From Micromonospora ureilytica (GTDB taxonomy: Bacteria; Actinomycetota; Actinomycetes; Mycobacteriales; Micromonosporaceae), in the NCBI RefSeq assembly GCF_015751765.1, contig NZ_JADOTX010000001.1, positions 5,580,001-5,644,000 on the forward strand: a DNA stretch of 64,000 nucleotides, given 5' to 3'. A program made the translations under genes and the position numbers. Of the stretch, positions 1 to 7,792 are shown piece after piece (the first letter of the stretch is position 1; each line of letters starts with the position of its first letter). Below the pieces are notes generated by a model. The model saw only the letters and a program-made list of their open reading frames with translations, ran no database searches and was not told where the DNA came from.

Positions 1-458
1 CCTCCTTGGCGCTGCGCGATCGCACCGGCCACCGGTACGCCGAGGCCGAGGTGCGCAACGACCTCGGGATCGCCTATCGCGGTCTGGGTCGTCTGGTGGA
101 GGCCCAGCAGGAGCATGAGTTGGCTCGGAAGCTGTCGATCGGTTCGGGGGAGCGACACGTCGAGGCGGCCGCGCTTAACGAACTCGGGCGCACCCTGCTG
201 GCGCAGGGGCGAGGTGGCGAGGCGTTCGAGGTGCACCGGGAGGCGTTGCGGTTGGCCACTCGGATCGCGCATCCACACGAGCAGGGTCGAGCGCTGGCCG
301 GGCTTGCCGAACACTTCGTCCGCGCCGACCCGGTCGAGGCCCGACGGCACTGGGAGCGGGCGTTGGCGATCTTCCGGCGGATGGGCGTGCCGGAGCGCTT
401 CGAGGCCGAACGCCGCCTCGCCGAGTTGAGTGACGCAACCCTGGTCGCGGAACGCTGA
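1..458 (+). CDS. C-terminal part of a TPR-containing regulator (AfsR/SARP-like), 5' end outside window
   Basis: The reading frame is open at the left edge, so only the last 150 or so residues are visible. They form repeated helix pairs of TPR type: LGIAYRGLGRLVEA, LGRTLLAQGRGGEA and LAGLAEHFVRAD each fit the TPR pattern of alternating small and large hydrophobic residues. C-terminal TPR arrays of this kind are usual in large actinomycete regulators of the AfsR/SARP or LuxR (LAL) classes, where they mediate protein contacts. No DNA-binding or NTPase domain is visible, so the assignment to a regulator is inferred from family habit. It could also be a free-standing TPR protein. Confidence 0.6.
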   Translation, partial: SLALRDRTGHRYAEAEVRNDLGIAYRGLGRLVEAQQEHELARKLSIGSGERHVEAAALNELGRTLLAQGRGGEAFEVHREALRLATRIAHPHEQGRALAGLAEHFVRADPVEARRHWERALAIFRRMGVPERFEAERRLAELSDATLVAER

Positions 459-497
459 CCAGCCAGAACGTCGCTTATCGATTTCTTATCGGCAGGC

Positions 498-512
498 CCG
501 GTAACTTACCGG
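498..512. repeat. 15-bp perfect palindrome
   Basis: CCGGTAA, one base, then TTACCGG. It lies about 40 bp after the TPR gene, and may be an operator or the base of a termination structure. No T-tract follows. Confidence 0.4.
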
Positions 513-532
513 CCGTATCGGCGAACGGGGGA

Positions 533-554
533 GGTTCTGCCAGTGAGCAGAACC
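533..554 (+). other. Hairpin GGTTCTGC/GCAGAACC overlapping a possible start codon
   Basis: An 8-bp perfect stem with a 6-nt loop (CAGTGA). The loop contains the GTG of a possible small ORF at 543, so the structure would hide its start codon. Confidence 0.4.
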
Positions 555-674
555 GGGTCGTCGACACGCGCCCGCTGCCAGGTCACCCCCCAGCGATCTC
601 GGCGGCGGGTCGGTGAGGGAGGAGCGGCGGCGGGGGCGTTGCGCCGTCAGCACCCGGCGCGGTCGTCAGCGTGA
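543..674 (+). CDS. Possible 43-residue small basic protein
   Basis: A GTG at 543 follows a GGGGGAGG Shine-Dalgarno-like run (527-534) by 8 nt and opens a 43-codon frame ending at TGA 672-674. The product would be Arg/Ser/Ala-rich and basic, with no recognisable domain. The start codon lies in the loop of a perfect hairpin (533-554). It ends 35 bp before the moaC promoter. The good ribosome site is the only support, and random high-GC frames of this length are common, so it remains tentative. Confidence 0.25.
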   Translation: MSRTGSSTRARCQVTPQRSRRRVGEGGAAAGALRRQHPARSSA

Positions 675-709
675 CGCCGCTCCTTCCGATCGCCGTCGTA
701 CCGCACCGA

Positions 710-715
710 TAGGCT
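710..715 (+). promoter_or_regulatory. Leaderless -10 box TAGGCT of moaC
   Basis: TAGGCT is followed by 7 nt (CACGACC) and then the GTG start at 723. This puts the expected transcription start on the start codon itself. No Shine-Dalgarno sequence precedes the gene. Confidence 0.6.
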
Positions 716-722
716 CACGACC

Positions 723-1214
723 GTGACCGAACCCGCGCAGCTCAGCCACGTCGACCGCGCCGGCGCGGCCCGCATGGTCGACGTCTCCGCCAAGGCGGTG
801 ACGGGTCGGTTGGCCGTCGCGGCCGGCCGTCTGCGGACCACACCCGAGGTCATCGACCTGCTGCATCGCGACGGGCTGCCCAAGGGCGACGCGTTGGCCG
901 TCGGGCGGTTGGCCGGGATCATGGGGGCCAAGCGCACTCCGGATCTGATCCCGCTCTGCCACCCGATCGCCCTGCACGGCGTCACGGTCGACCTGCGGCT
1001 GACCGCCGACACCGTGGAGATCACGGCCACCGCCCGCACGGCGGACCGGACAGGGGTGGAGATGGAGGCCCTGACGGCTGTCGCTGTCGCCGGTCTCGCC
1101 CTGATCGACATGGTCAAGGCGGTCGACCCGGCGGCCTCGGTGGAGGCGGTCCGGGTGCTGCGCAAAGAGGGCGGCAAGACCGGCGAGTGGGTCCGTCCGG
1201 AGGACCGGCCGTGA
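723..1214 (+). CDS. moaC: Cyclic pyranopterin monophosphate synthase MoaC
   Basis: MoaC converts the cyclic GTP derivative made by MoaA into cPMP, the first stable intermediate of molybdenum cofactor synthesis, in the cytoplasm. The 163 residues match the usual family length. LCHP (78-81), the GVEMEALTAV block (111-120) and DMVKAVD (129-135) are the conserved active-site segments. The GTG start is fixed by a -10 TAGGCT ending 7 nt upstream, so translation is probably leaderless. Its TGA overlaps the GTG of the next gene (GTGA), which implies coupled translation with mogA. It opens the moaC-mogA-moeA-moaE cluster, while moaA, its pathway partner, lies 15 kb away on the other strand. Confidence 0.96.
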   Translation: MTEPAQLSHVDRAGAARMVDVSAKAVTGRLAVAAGRLRTTPEVIDLLHRDGLPKGDALAVGRLAGIMGAKRTPDLIPLCHPIALHGVTVDLRLTADTVEITATARTADRTGVEMEALTAVAVAGLALIDMVKAVDPAASVEAVRVLRKEGGKTGEWVRPEDRP

Positions 1215-1681
1215 TCCGGGCTCGGGTGATCGTCGCTTCCAATCGGGCCGCGGCCGGTGTCTACGCCGACACCAGTGGGCCGCTGCTCGTCGCCGGTCTG
1301 CGCGAGTTGGGCTGCCAGGTCGACGACCCGGTGGTGGTGCCCGACGGCGAGCCGGTCTCCGATGCCCTGCGGGCCGCCCGCGCCGACGGTGTCGACGTGG
1401 TGCTGACCAGCGGGGGCACCGGAGTGACCCCGTCGGATCGGACACCGGACGTGACCCGGGGCCTGCTGGATTACGAGATTCCCGGCATCGCCGAGGCGAT
1501 CCGCGCGCACAGTCGTGACCGGGTGCCGACGTCGGTGCTGTCCCGGGGTCTGGCCGGGGTCGCCGGCCGGATGCTGGTGGTCAACCTGCCGGGCTCGACC
1601 GGTGGCGCGCGGGACGGCCTGGCCGTCCTCGGGCCGATCCTCGGGCACACCGTCGACCAGCTTCGCGGCGGGGACCACTGA
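1211..1681 (+). CDS. mogA: Molybdopterin adenylyltransferase (MogA/MoaB family)
   Basis: This family adenylylates molybdopterin before MoeA inserts molybdate. The protein (156 aa from GTG 1211) is a single MoCF-binding domain. The SGGTG...RTPD segment (67-80) is the family signature, and NLPGS near residue 126 is the second conserved loop. GTG 1211 is preferred over an in-frame GTG at 1187 because it overlaps the moaC stop (GTGA), and 1187 would run inside moaC. The last bases of the gene are the first copy of a threefold direct repeat that continues past its stop codon. MoaB-type naming is equally possible. Confidence 0.92.
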   Translation: MIRARVIVASNRAAAGVYADTSGPLLVAGLRELGCQVDDPVVVPDGEPVSDALRAARADGVDVVLTSGGTGVTPSDRTPDVTRGLLDYEIPGIAEAIRAHSRDRVPTSVLSRGLAGVAGRMLVVNLPGSTGGARDGLAVLGPILGHTVDQLRGGDH

Positions 1682-1730
1682 CCGCTTCGCGGCGGGACCA
1701 TTGACCGCTTCGCGGTGGGACCACTGAGCG
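1661..1730 (+). repeat. Threefold 23-24 bp direct repeat at the 3' end of mogA
   Basis: Units begin with CTTCGCGG at 1661, 1685 and 1708 (24, 23 and 23 bp). Unit 1 is the end of mogA with its stop codon. Units 2 and 3 are non-coding copies that each repeat the TGA-like end, suggesting slippage duplication of the gene terminus. Confidence 0.8.
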
Positions 1731-1769
1731 GGTGCACGCCAGGCCGCGGCGGGTGTCGGTCCGTGCCGA

Positions 1770-1775
1770 TAGGCT
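1770..1775 (+). promoter_or_regulatory. Leaderless -10 box TAGGCT of moeA
   Basis: TAGGCT is followed by 6 nt and then GTG 1782. It is the same hexamer as at moaC, so moeA can be transcribed separately from moaC-mogA. Confidence 0.55.
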
Positions 1776-1781
1776 CGGTCG

Positions 1782-3038
1782 GTGAGCACGGAAACCGCAC
1801 CCACCGCGGATCGGGTCGCCGCACCGCCGCCAGCCGGGTGGGAAGAAGCGCGTTCGCGGGTCTACGCGGTCGGTTTGGCCGCCGCGCTACCCGCCGTCGC
1901 ACGCCCGCTTGTCGGCACCGACGGGTCGACCCTGGCCGAGCCGTTGACCACCCGCACCGACCTGCCGGCGTTCCCGACCTCCAGCGTGGATGGCTGGGCG
2001 GTGCGCGGTCGTGGGCCGTGGCGCGTCGTCGGCCGGGTCCTGGCCGGCAGCACCCCCGCGCCGCTCACCGAGGACGACACGACCGTCGAGATCGCAACCG
2101 GTGCGATGGTGCCCGAGGGCGCCACCGCCGTGCTGCGCGTGGAAGAGTCGACGAGTGCTGACGGCCTGGTCAGCGGCGTTCCCCGGGAGACGCCCGAGTG
2201 GCGGAAACCCGGCGAGGAGGCGTACGCCGATGAGCAGTTGTTGCCGGCCGGCACGCCTGTCGACCCGGCGGTGATCGGCCTGGCGGCCGCCTGCGGGCAC
2301 GACACTCTGCGGGTCCGGCGGGCGCCGCGTGCCGCGCTGCTGGTCTTCGGCGACGAGCTGCTGACGGCGGGCCCACCAGCGGCCGGTCGCGTCCGCGACG
2401 CGTTGGGCCCCGCGGTGCCGGCGTGGCTGCGGCGGTACGGCTGCCAGGTCCGCCCATCCGACGTGGTCGGCCCGGTGGCCGACACGCTGCCCGCGCACGT
2501 GGCGGCCCTGCGCGCGGCGCTGGCCAACGCCGATCTGGTCTGCACCACCGGCGGCACGATGAACGGCCCGGTCGACCACCTGCATCCGACCCTGGAGGCG
2601 CTCGGCGCCGACTACGTGGTCAACACGGTGGCGGTCCGCCCTGGCTTCCCGATGCTGCTGGCCCGGCTGACCGGCCCCGACGGGCGAGCCCGGTTCGTGG
2701 CCGGGCTGCCGGGCAACCCGCAGTCCGCCATCGTCGCGCTGGTGTCGTTGGTCGCCCCGCTGCTCGCCGGCCTCCAGGGCCGGTCGATGCCGGTGCTGCC
2801 GCAGGTCACGTTGGCCGAGGCGGTGCCCGGTCGCGGTGACCACACCCACCTGGCGTTGGTCCGACTGGACCGGGCCGCCGGTGTCGCGTCGCCGGTCCGC
2901 CACGTCGGCTCGGCGATGCTGCGCGGCCTGGCCGGCGCGGACGGGTTCGCGGTCATCCGACCTGGCACCAGCGGCGAGCCGGGCGACCGGGTGCCGATCG
3001 TGCCACTGCCGTTGTTTCCCGGGGAGCGTGCGTCGTGA
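1782..3038 (+). CDS. moeA: Molybdopterin molybdenumtransferase MoeA-like
   Basis: MoeA inserts molybdate into adenylylated molybdopterin. The 418 residues match a full-length MoeA, with the SSVDGWA motif (67-73) of domain III, the FGDEL segment near 187 and the C-terminal beta-barrel domain. The usual GGVSxGDxD loop is replaced by GGTMNGPVDH (about 250), and the usual KPGKP by RPGFP, so this is a divergent actinobacterial subtype. Its catalytic loop should be compared before equating it with E. coli MoeA. The GTG start has a leaderless-type promoter, and the TGA overlaps the GTG of moaE. Confidence 0.88.
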   Translation: MSTETAPTADRVAAPPPAGWEEARSRVYAVGLAAALPAVARPLVGTDGSTLAEPLTTRTDLPAFPTSSVDGWAVRGRGPWRVVGRVLAGSTPAPLTEDDTTVEIATGAMVPEGATAVLRVEESTSADGLVSGVPRETPEWRKPGEEAYADEQLLPAGTPVDPAVIGLAAACGHDTLRVRRAPRAALLVFGDELLTAGPPAAGRVRDALGPAVPAWLRRYGCQVRPSDVVGPVADTLPAHVAALRAALANADLVCTTGGTMNGPVDHLHPTLEALGADYVVNTVAVRPGFPMLLARLTGPDGRARFVAGLPGNPQSAIVALVSLVAPLLAGLQGRSMPVLPQVTLAEAVPGRGDHTHLALVRLDRAAGVASPVRHVGSAMLRGLAGADGFAVIRPGTSGEPGDRVPIVPLPLFPGERAS

Positions 3039-3463
3039 CCGCACCAACGATCACCTTCGGCGAGGTCACCGACCAGCCGCTCGACCTCGCGACGCACGAG
3101 GCAGCGGTCGCCGACCGCCGGGCCGGCGCCGTGGTGTCGTTCCAGGGCGTGGTCCGCGACCACGACCACGGCCGCCAGGTCACGAGCCTGGAGTACGAGG
3201 GGCACCCGAGCGCCGCACAGGTGCTGCGCGAGGTGGCCGCCGAGATCGCCGCGGAGCCCGATGTCTACGCGGTGGCGGTCTCGCACCGGGTCGGCCCCCT
3301 GGCGATCGGTGACGTGGCGCTGGTCGCCGCGGTGAGCACCGCGCACCGGGCGGCGGCCTTCGCGGCCTGCGCCCGGCTGGTGGACGAGGTCAAGGCGCGA
3401 CTGCCGATCTGGAAGCGGCAGGTCTTCGCCGACGGCACCGAGGAATGGGTCAACTGCCCCTGA
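3035..3463 (+). CDS. moaE: Molybdopterin synthase catalytic subunit MoaE
   Basis: MoaE joins MoaD to form molybdopterin synthase, which transfers two sulfurs to cPMP. The 142 aa are a normal length. FQGVVRDHD (36-44) and the lysine-bearing segment KARLPIWKR (120-128, with Lys120 and Lys127) correspond to the conserved catalytic region. The GTG start overlaps the moeA stop (GTGA). The partner moaD is not here but at 15.85-16.10 kb on the opposite strand, next to moaA. The convergent GT87 gene ends only 4 nt downstream. Confidence 0.95.
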   Translation: MTAPTITFGEVTDQPLDLATHEAAVADRRAGAVVSFQGVVRDHDHGRQVTSLEYEGHPSAAQVLREVAAEIAAEPDVYAVAVSHRVGPLAIGDVALVAAVSTAHRAAAFAACARLVDEVKARLPIWKRQVFADGTEEWVNCP

Positions 3464-3467
3464 GCGC

Positions 3468-4934
3468 TCAGCGGTGGCCGTTGACCACCACGGCCCTGGC
3501 GAGCCGGTCGCCGTAGAACGCCGGCTCCGCACCCGGACGCCAGGGCAGCGCGGCGACCAGCACGATCAGCGCGAGCGCGAGCGAGTTCTCCATAAGTGCT
3601 CCGAACAGCCCGTCCTGGTAGTGCGACATCTCCGGCAGTTGGTGTTCGTACGGCCAGATGGGCGAGATCAGGAAAAGCAGGTAGAGCCCGATCGCGGCGA
3701 CGCCGTGGCGGAGCCCGGTCAGCGTCGGGTACCAGATCGGTGGGCGGAGCCCGTTGACCCCGGGTAAACCGCCGAAGACGGGCCCCTGGCCGGTGCGCTG
3801 CGGCATCCCCCGGCTCGCCTCGCGGCGACGCACCGCGGCGTCGGCCAGCACGATGATCGCCGGGATCACCCAGACCAGGTGGTGCGTCCAGGAGATCGGG
3901 CTGATCACGTTCGCGGTGAGGCCGACAAGCGTGAAGGCGGTCAGCTCGTCACCGTCGGCGCGGGAACTGGCCGCCCGGGACAGGCCCAGCGCCAGGACCA
4001 GCACCGAGAAGGCGAGCCACAGCAGCCCCGGGGTCTCGATCGAGTCGTACAGCCGGGCGAGCAGACCGGCGAGGGACTGGTTGGGCGTCATGTCCGCCGC
4101 GCCGACGCGTTCGGTCTGCCACAGCACGCTGCCGAAGTAGGTCCGCGACTCGTCACCGACGATCGCGAAGGTTCCCACCGTCACGCCGATCGTGGTGCCG
4201 ATGGCGGTGGCCGCCACCCGCCACTGACGGGTGATCAGCAGGTAGGCGATGAACAGCGCCGGGGTGAGCTTGACCGCGGTGGCGAGGCCGATACCGGCCC
4301 CGGCCCACGCCCCGCCATAGATGAAGCGCAGCAGCGGGCCGTCGGTGGCGGCGTAGTGGGTGCCTCGGCGGGACCGCCAGCGAAGGCCGATCAGGTCAGC
4401 CATGATCAGGGCGAACAGCAGGATGTTGACCTGGCCGTAGCCGAGCGTCTCCCGACCTGGCTCGATGGCGACCGCGAGCGGCACCGCCACGGCCACCGTG
4501 AACCACAGTGGCCACCCCAGCCGGTCCACGATGGGTCGGAGCAACCCGGCCAGGACCAGCGCCAACGCGGCGATGCTGGCGGCGGCGTTGACCAAGCCGG
4601 CCGCGCCGATCGGTAGTTGCGCCATCGGCAGCATGACCAGCCCGGCGAAGGGTGGGTAGGTGAACCCGAGTGTGGTTCCGGGCGCGATGAACTCGTAGAG
4701 CTCGTGACCGCTCGCCCACCACACCACGGCACCGTGGTAGATCTTCATGTCGAAGAAGTTGTACGGCCGCCCGAAGGTGCCGATGGCGAGCCATGCGGCA
4801 TAGGCGACGGCGGCCACGATGGCGCCCCGTACGACGTTCCTGCGATCGATCCCGCGTGTCACGCGGTCGATCCCGCGTGACACACGTTGGATTGGGGCGA
4901 GGCGGTCCGCCCGTCTACCGACAGCCGTCGGCAT
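3468..4934 (-). CDS. GT87 (DUF2029) family membrane glycosyltransferase, mannosyltransferase-like
   Basis: A polytopic membrane protein (488 aa, roughly ten or more hydrophobic segments) of the GT-C fold. Members of this family, such as mycobacterial PimE and arabinosyltransferases, use polyprenyl-phosphate sugars on the outer face of the membrane. The first loop after TM1 carries the acidic pair region FDMKIYHGAVVWW, where the catalytic Asp of GT-C enzymes is expected. ATG 4934 is chosen because a GGGGGTGG ribosome site precedes it; an upstream GTG extension (to 5048) has no such site. A 21-bp direct repeat (about 4847-4880) encodes a doubled RGIDR segment before TM1. Sugar and acceptor are unknown. 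Confidence 0.8.
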   Translation of the reverse strand: MPTAVGRRADRLAPIQRVSRGIDRVTRGIDRRNVVRGAIVAAVAYAAWLAIGTFGRPYNFFDMKIYHGAVVWWASGHELYEFIAPGTTLGFTYPPFAGLVMLPMAQLPIGAAGLVNAAASIAALALVLAGLLRPIVDRLGWPLWFTVAVAVPLAVAIEPGRETLGYGQVNILLFALIMADLIGLRWRSRRGTHYAATDGPLLRFIYGGAWAGAGIGLATAVKLTPALFIAYLLITRQWRVAATAIGTTIGVTVGTFAIVGDESRTYFGSVLWQTERVGAADMTPNQSLAGLLARLYDSIETPGLLWLAFSVLVLALGLSRAASSRADGDELTAFTLVGLTANVISPISWTHHLVWVIPAIIVLADAAVRRREASRGMPQRTGQGPVFGGLPGVNGLRPPIWYPTLTGLRHGVAAIGLYLLFLISPIWPYEHQLPEMSHYQDGLFGALMENSLALALIVLVAALPWRPGAEPAFYGDRLARAVVVNGHR

Positions 4935-5149
4935 GGCGTGGCCACCCCCGTACCAAGGTCGTCCTACCCGTCCAGGTCCTGCACGGAGCCTAGAACGGCG
5001 CCTCACGTCTGTGCCTCCCGCGTTATGCGACCGTGTCCGATCCCACACATGTTTTTGACATTTCCACCGCGTTAACGCCTACCGGGTGGTTCAGGTGATT
5101 CGTGGCCTTAGCGGGGGGTGGGGGTGAGGCAGAGACGGATCGACGCAGG

Positions 5150-5695
5150 TCAGCCGGGGAGACGACGTGCGGTGGACGCGGAGCGGACGGCGATTCGGGC
5201 CTCACGTCGGGCGGTTCGGACGGCGCGCTGCATGGAACGTCGAGAGTGGCCGATGCGATGACCCGTCCGCCACCGCAAACCAGGCTTGCCGCCGGTGTCC
5301 GCCGCGGCGAGCAGCAGACCGCCGAGGAGCCCGAGGTTCTTCAGGGCGTGGATCTGGTTGTTGTTCTTGGCGGTCGGGTCGTCGTTGTTCCAGAAGGGAT
5401 GCCCAGCGATGGTCACCGGCACCAGCGTGCCGGCGAGGACCAGCGCCGCCGGTCGGCTGAACCGACCGGAGGCCAGCATCAGACCGGCGCTGACCTGCAC
5501 GGCAGCGTTGAGCCGGATCAACGTCTCGGTCTCGGTAGGGAAGCTCGGGTGTGCCTTCTTCAGCATCGGTGCGACCTTGTCGGTCACCGGTTGGGCGGCC
5601 ACCGCGAGCCGGCCGGGGTCGCGGAAGTTGCGATACCCGCTGACCACGAAGATGCCGCTCAGCATGGCGCGGGCGAGGGAACGTACGGGCGTCAT
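5150..5695 (-). CDS. DoxX family membrane protein
   Basis: 181 aa with four hydrophobic segments in the DoxX arrangement: GIFVVSGYRNF at the start, LIRLNAAVQVSAGLML in the middle and ALKNLGLLGGLLLAAAD near the end. The C-terminal 45 residues are a basic tail (RRSMQRAVRTARREAR). DoxX-like proteins are small membrane subunits often tied to redox or stress functions, and no specific reaction can be assigned. The ATG start lies about 130 bp from the divergent GNAT gene. The 215 bp to the next gene upstream of its 3' side hold no recognisable feature. Confidence 0.8.
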   Translation of the reverse strand: MTPVRSLARAMLSGIFVVSGYRNFRDPGRLAVAAQPVTDKVAPMLKKAHPSFPTETETLIRLNAAVQVSAGLMLASGRFSRPAALVLAGTLVPVTIAGHPFWNNDDPTAKNNNQIHALKNLGLLGGLLLAAADTGGKPGLRWRTGHRIGHSRRSMQRAVRTARREARIAVRSASTARRLPG

Positions 5696-5815
5696 GGATC
5701 AGTCATACCCCGTCGCGACGTTTGCTACCCCGGCAACCGCAGGATCGGATTGGTGTTCGTACACGTACGCCACGCCGAATCAAGCGACCGTCACGGATGG
5801 ACGGGCGCTGGCGGG

Positions 5816-5821
5816 TAACGT
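5816..5821 (+). promoter_or_regulatory. Leaderless -10 box TAACGT of the GNAT gene
   Basis: TAACGT, then 7 nt (CGCGCGG), then GTG 5829. This supports the short reading frame rather than the much longer frame open from 5286. Confidence 0.55.
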
Positions 5822-5828
5822 CGCGCGG

Positions 5829-6377
5829 GTGACCACGCTGCGGCTACGCCCCGAGGACCCGGCCGACGCCGGCTCGGTTCGCCGCGTGCTGGCCGCCGCC
5901 TTCGCCCGCCCGGACGTGGCGACGCCGCCGGAGGTCAGCCTGGTCGACGAGCTGCGCGACACCACGGCCTGGTTGCCGGAGTTGGCCATGGTCGCCGAGT
6001 ACGGCGGCGAGGTGGTCGGTTACGCGCTGCTCACCCGGGTGCGTCTGCGGCCGGAGCGAGGCTCGGACGTGCCCGTCCTGGCGCTCGGCCCGGTGGCGGT
6101 CGCGCCGCACCGGCAGCGTGTCGGGCACGGCACGGCGGTCGTGCAGGCCGCCCTGGACGCCTCCACCGAGCTGGGCGAGCGGCTCGTCGTCGTCCTCGGT
6201 GCACCGGCCTTCTACCGCCGGTTCGGGTTCGGCCCGGCGAACGAGCTGGGCCTGACCGGCCCCTGGGCCGGCCTCGGTGAGCCGTGGCAGGCGCTGGTGC
6301 TGCCTCCGTCCACCAGCGAGGAGGGCCCTCCGCCTCGCGGTGAGGTGCTCTTTCCGGCGCCCTGGTCGAAGGTCTGA
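5829..6377 (+). CDS. GNAT family N-acetyltransferase
   Basis: 182 aa covering one complete GNAT fold. ALGPVAVAPHRQRVGHGTAV contains the acetyl-CoA pyrophosphate-binding motif A (Q/RxxGxG/A), and FYRRFGFGPA is the familiar C-terminal YxxxGF segment of the YhbS-like subgroup. The acceptor is unknown. The frame is open 543 bp further upstream, but that part is antisense to doxX. The TAACGT box 7 nt before GTG 5829 and the start of GNAT homology there fix the start. The gene converges with the AAA ATPase, 24 bp apart. Confidence 0.85.
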   Translation: MTTLRLRPEDPADAGSVRRVLAAAFARPDVATPPEVSLVDELRDTTAWLPELAMVAEYGGEVVGYALLTRVRLRPERGSDVPVLALGPVAVAPHRQRVGHGTAVVQAALDASTELGERLVVVLGAPAFYRRFGFGPANELGLTGPWAGLGEPWQALVLPPSTSEEGPPPRGEVLFPAPWSKV

Positions 6378-6401
6378 CCGGGTCGACGCGCCGGGTGGCG
6401 G

Positions 6402-7643
6402 TCAGGCCGGCTGTGTCCGCAGGTACCGGCCGAAGTGCGGGACCGTGAAGGCGACAGTGCCCCGCTCCCCGGAGTAGATCAAGCCCTTCTTGATCAGCGC
6501 GTCCCGGGCCGGGGACAGGCTGGCCGGCTTGCGGCCGAGTGCACGGGCGATCTCCGCGGTGGGCACCGCGGCGTCCATGTCGTCGCGGACCAACGCGCCG
6601 GGCTCGCCCTCTACCGCGGACATCGTGGCCATCGCTCGCATGTACTCGCGTTCGGCGGGAGTGGCCCGTTCGAACCGGGAACCGAAGAACCCGACCGCCA
6701 GCTCGGCCTCCGCCTCGGGCGCGGCGACCCGCACGTCGGCGGCCGTGATCGGCGAGCGCGGCGCGTGGTCCCAGGTCGCCTTGCCGTACGCCTGGACGAA
6801 GTAGGGATAGCCACCGGACTTCTCATAGAGCAGGTCGAGGGCCTTCTGCTCGTACTCGACCTCCTCGCGCTCGGCGGGCGCGCAGAGCGCCCGGTCGGCG
6901 GCGATCCGGTCGAGCCGGTCGATGCGTTGGTAGCGGAACAACCGTTCGGAGTACGACTTGGCGGCGCTGAGCACGGCTGGCAGGTGCGGGAGGCCGGCGC
7001 CGACGACGATCAGCGGCGCGCCGAGCTGGGACAGCTCGTGGCAGGCGGCGCAGAGCGCAGACACGTCCTCCGGGCCGAGGTCCTGCATCTCGTCGATGAA
7101 GATGGCGATGCCGGTGCCGACGTCGCTGGCCACGGCGGCGGCGTCACTGAACAGCTCGACCAGGTCGATCTCGATGTCGCCGGAGTCGGCCCGACCGCTG
7201 GCGGCCGGCACGTCGATGCCGGGCTGCCACCGGTCGCGCAGCTTCGTGGCGGCGCCGGCCCGGCCGGTCGGCGTGGAGCGCTGGGCGAACGCCTTGAGGA
7301 CGCCGAGGAACGCGTCGATCCGGTCCGGTGCGCGGTGGCGGGGGGCGAGCTCCCGGACCGCCATGTGCAGCGCGGCGGCGACCGGTCTACGCAACGACTG
7401 GTCCGGTCGAGCCTCGATCTTGCCGCTGCCCCAGAGCCGGTTGATCGCCTGCGACCGGAGGGTGTTGAGCAGAACCGTCTTGCCGACGCCCCGCAGCCCG
7501 GTGAGCATCAGGCTGCGCTCGGGTCGACCCCGCGCGATGCGCTCGAGCACGATGTCGAAGACGTCCAGCTCCCGCCCCCGCCCGGCAAGTTCGGGCGGAC
7601 GCTGGCCGGCGCCCGGCGCGTACGGGTTGCGGACCGGATCCAC
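6402..7643 (-). CDS. AAA family ATPase with C-terminal winged-helix region
   Basis: 413 aa. Walker A is GLRGVGKT (49-56) and Walker B IFIDEMQD (181-188), followed by a sensor-like region. The C-terminal third (PTAEIARALGRKPASLSPARDALIKKGLIYS) looks like a winged helix, an architecture close to Orc1/Cdc6-like and AAA_16 ATPases. The role is unknown: DNA-associated switch or regulator is an inference. GTG 7643 is preferred over ATG 7685 because TAATCT ends exactly 7 nt before it (leaderless) and the family-like sequence starts there. The upstream 130 bp hold a dense set of CTAG motifs and a 19-bp perfect inverted repeat, which may be its operator. Confidence 0.8.
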   Translation of the reverse strand: MDPVRNPYAPGAGQRPPELAGRGRELDVFDIVLERIARGRPERSLMLTGLRGVGKTVLLNTLRSQAINRLWGSGKIEARPDQSLRRPVAAALHMAVRELAPRHRAPDRIDAFLGVLKAFAQRSTPTGRAGAATKLRDRWQPGIDVPAASGRADSGDIEIDLVELFSDAAAVASDVGTGIAIFIDEMQDLGPEDVSALCAACHELSQLGAPLIVVGAGLPHLPAVLSAAKSYSERLFRYQRIDRLDRIAADRALCAPAEREEVEYEQKALDLLYEKSGGYPYFVQAYGKATWDHAPRSPITAADVRVAAPEAEAELAVGFFGSRFERATPAEREYMRAMATMSAVEGEPGALVRDDMDAAVPTAEIARALGRKPASLSPARDALIKKGLIYSGERGTVAFTVPHFGRYLRTQPA

Positions 7644-7650
7644 GCATCGC

Positions 7651-7656
7651 AGATTA
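7651..7656 (-). promoter_or_regulatory. Leaderless -10 box TAATCT of the AAA ATPase gene
   Basis: On the minus strand TAATCT is followed by 7 nt (GCGATGC) and GTG 7643. Confidence 0.55.
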
Positions 7657-7665
7657 TCGGGCCAT

Positions 7666-7681
7666 CTAGCTGCGAGGCTAG
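7666..7681. repeat. Inverted repeat CTAGC-N6-GCTAG
   Basis: A perfect 5-bp inverted pair containing two of the six CTAG tetramers clustered between 7666 and 7764. It lies just upstream of the AAA -10 box, so it is a candidate operator. Confidence 0.45.
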
Positions 7682-7725
7682 ACATGGATAGATGGGGCTA
7701 CCGGCGTGTCGAAATCGTCGACCAC

Positions 7726-7767
7726 AAACTAGGGCTGTCTAGCGTGGACGCTAGACAGCCCTAGTTT
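7726..7767. repeat. 19-bp perfect inverted repeat with 4-nt loop
   Basis: Arms 7726-7744 and 7749-7767 are exactly complementary with loop TGGA. The arm contains GGGCTGTCTAGCG. Three nearby copies of GCTAGACA or its complement link it to the AAA promoter. It lies between the stop of the gene at 7793 and the AAA start, so it may act as a transcription terminator, an operator, or both. The T-run on the plus-strand side is four bases long. Confidence 0.75.
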
Positions 7768-7792
7768 TGGCAATCGGTGCTTCCGCTCGGGG

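Noticed and set aside
5286..5828. N-terminal extension of the GNAT gene
   Set aside because: It is antisense to doxX, and homology and the -10 box begin at 5829.
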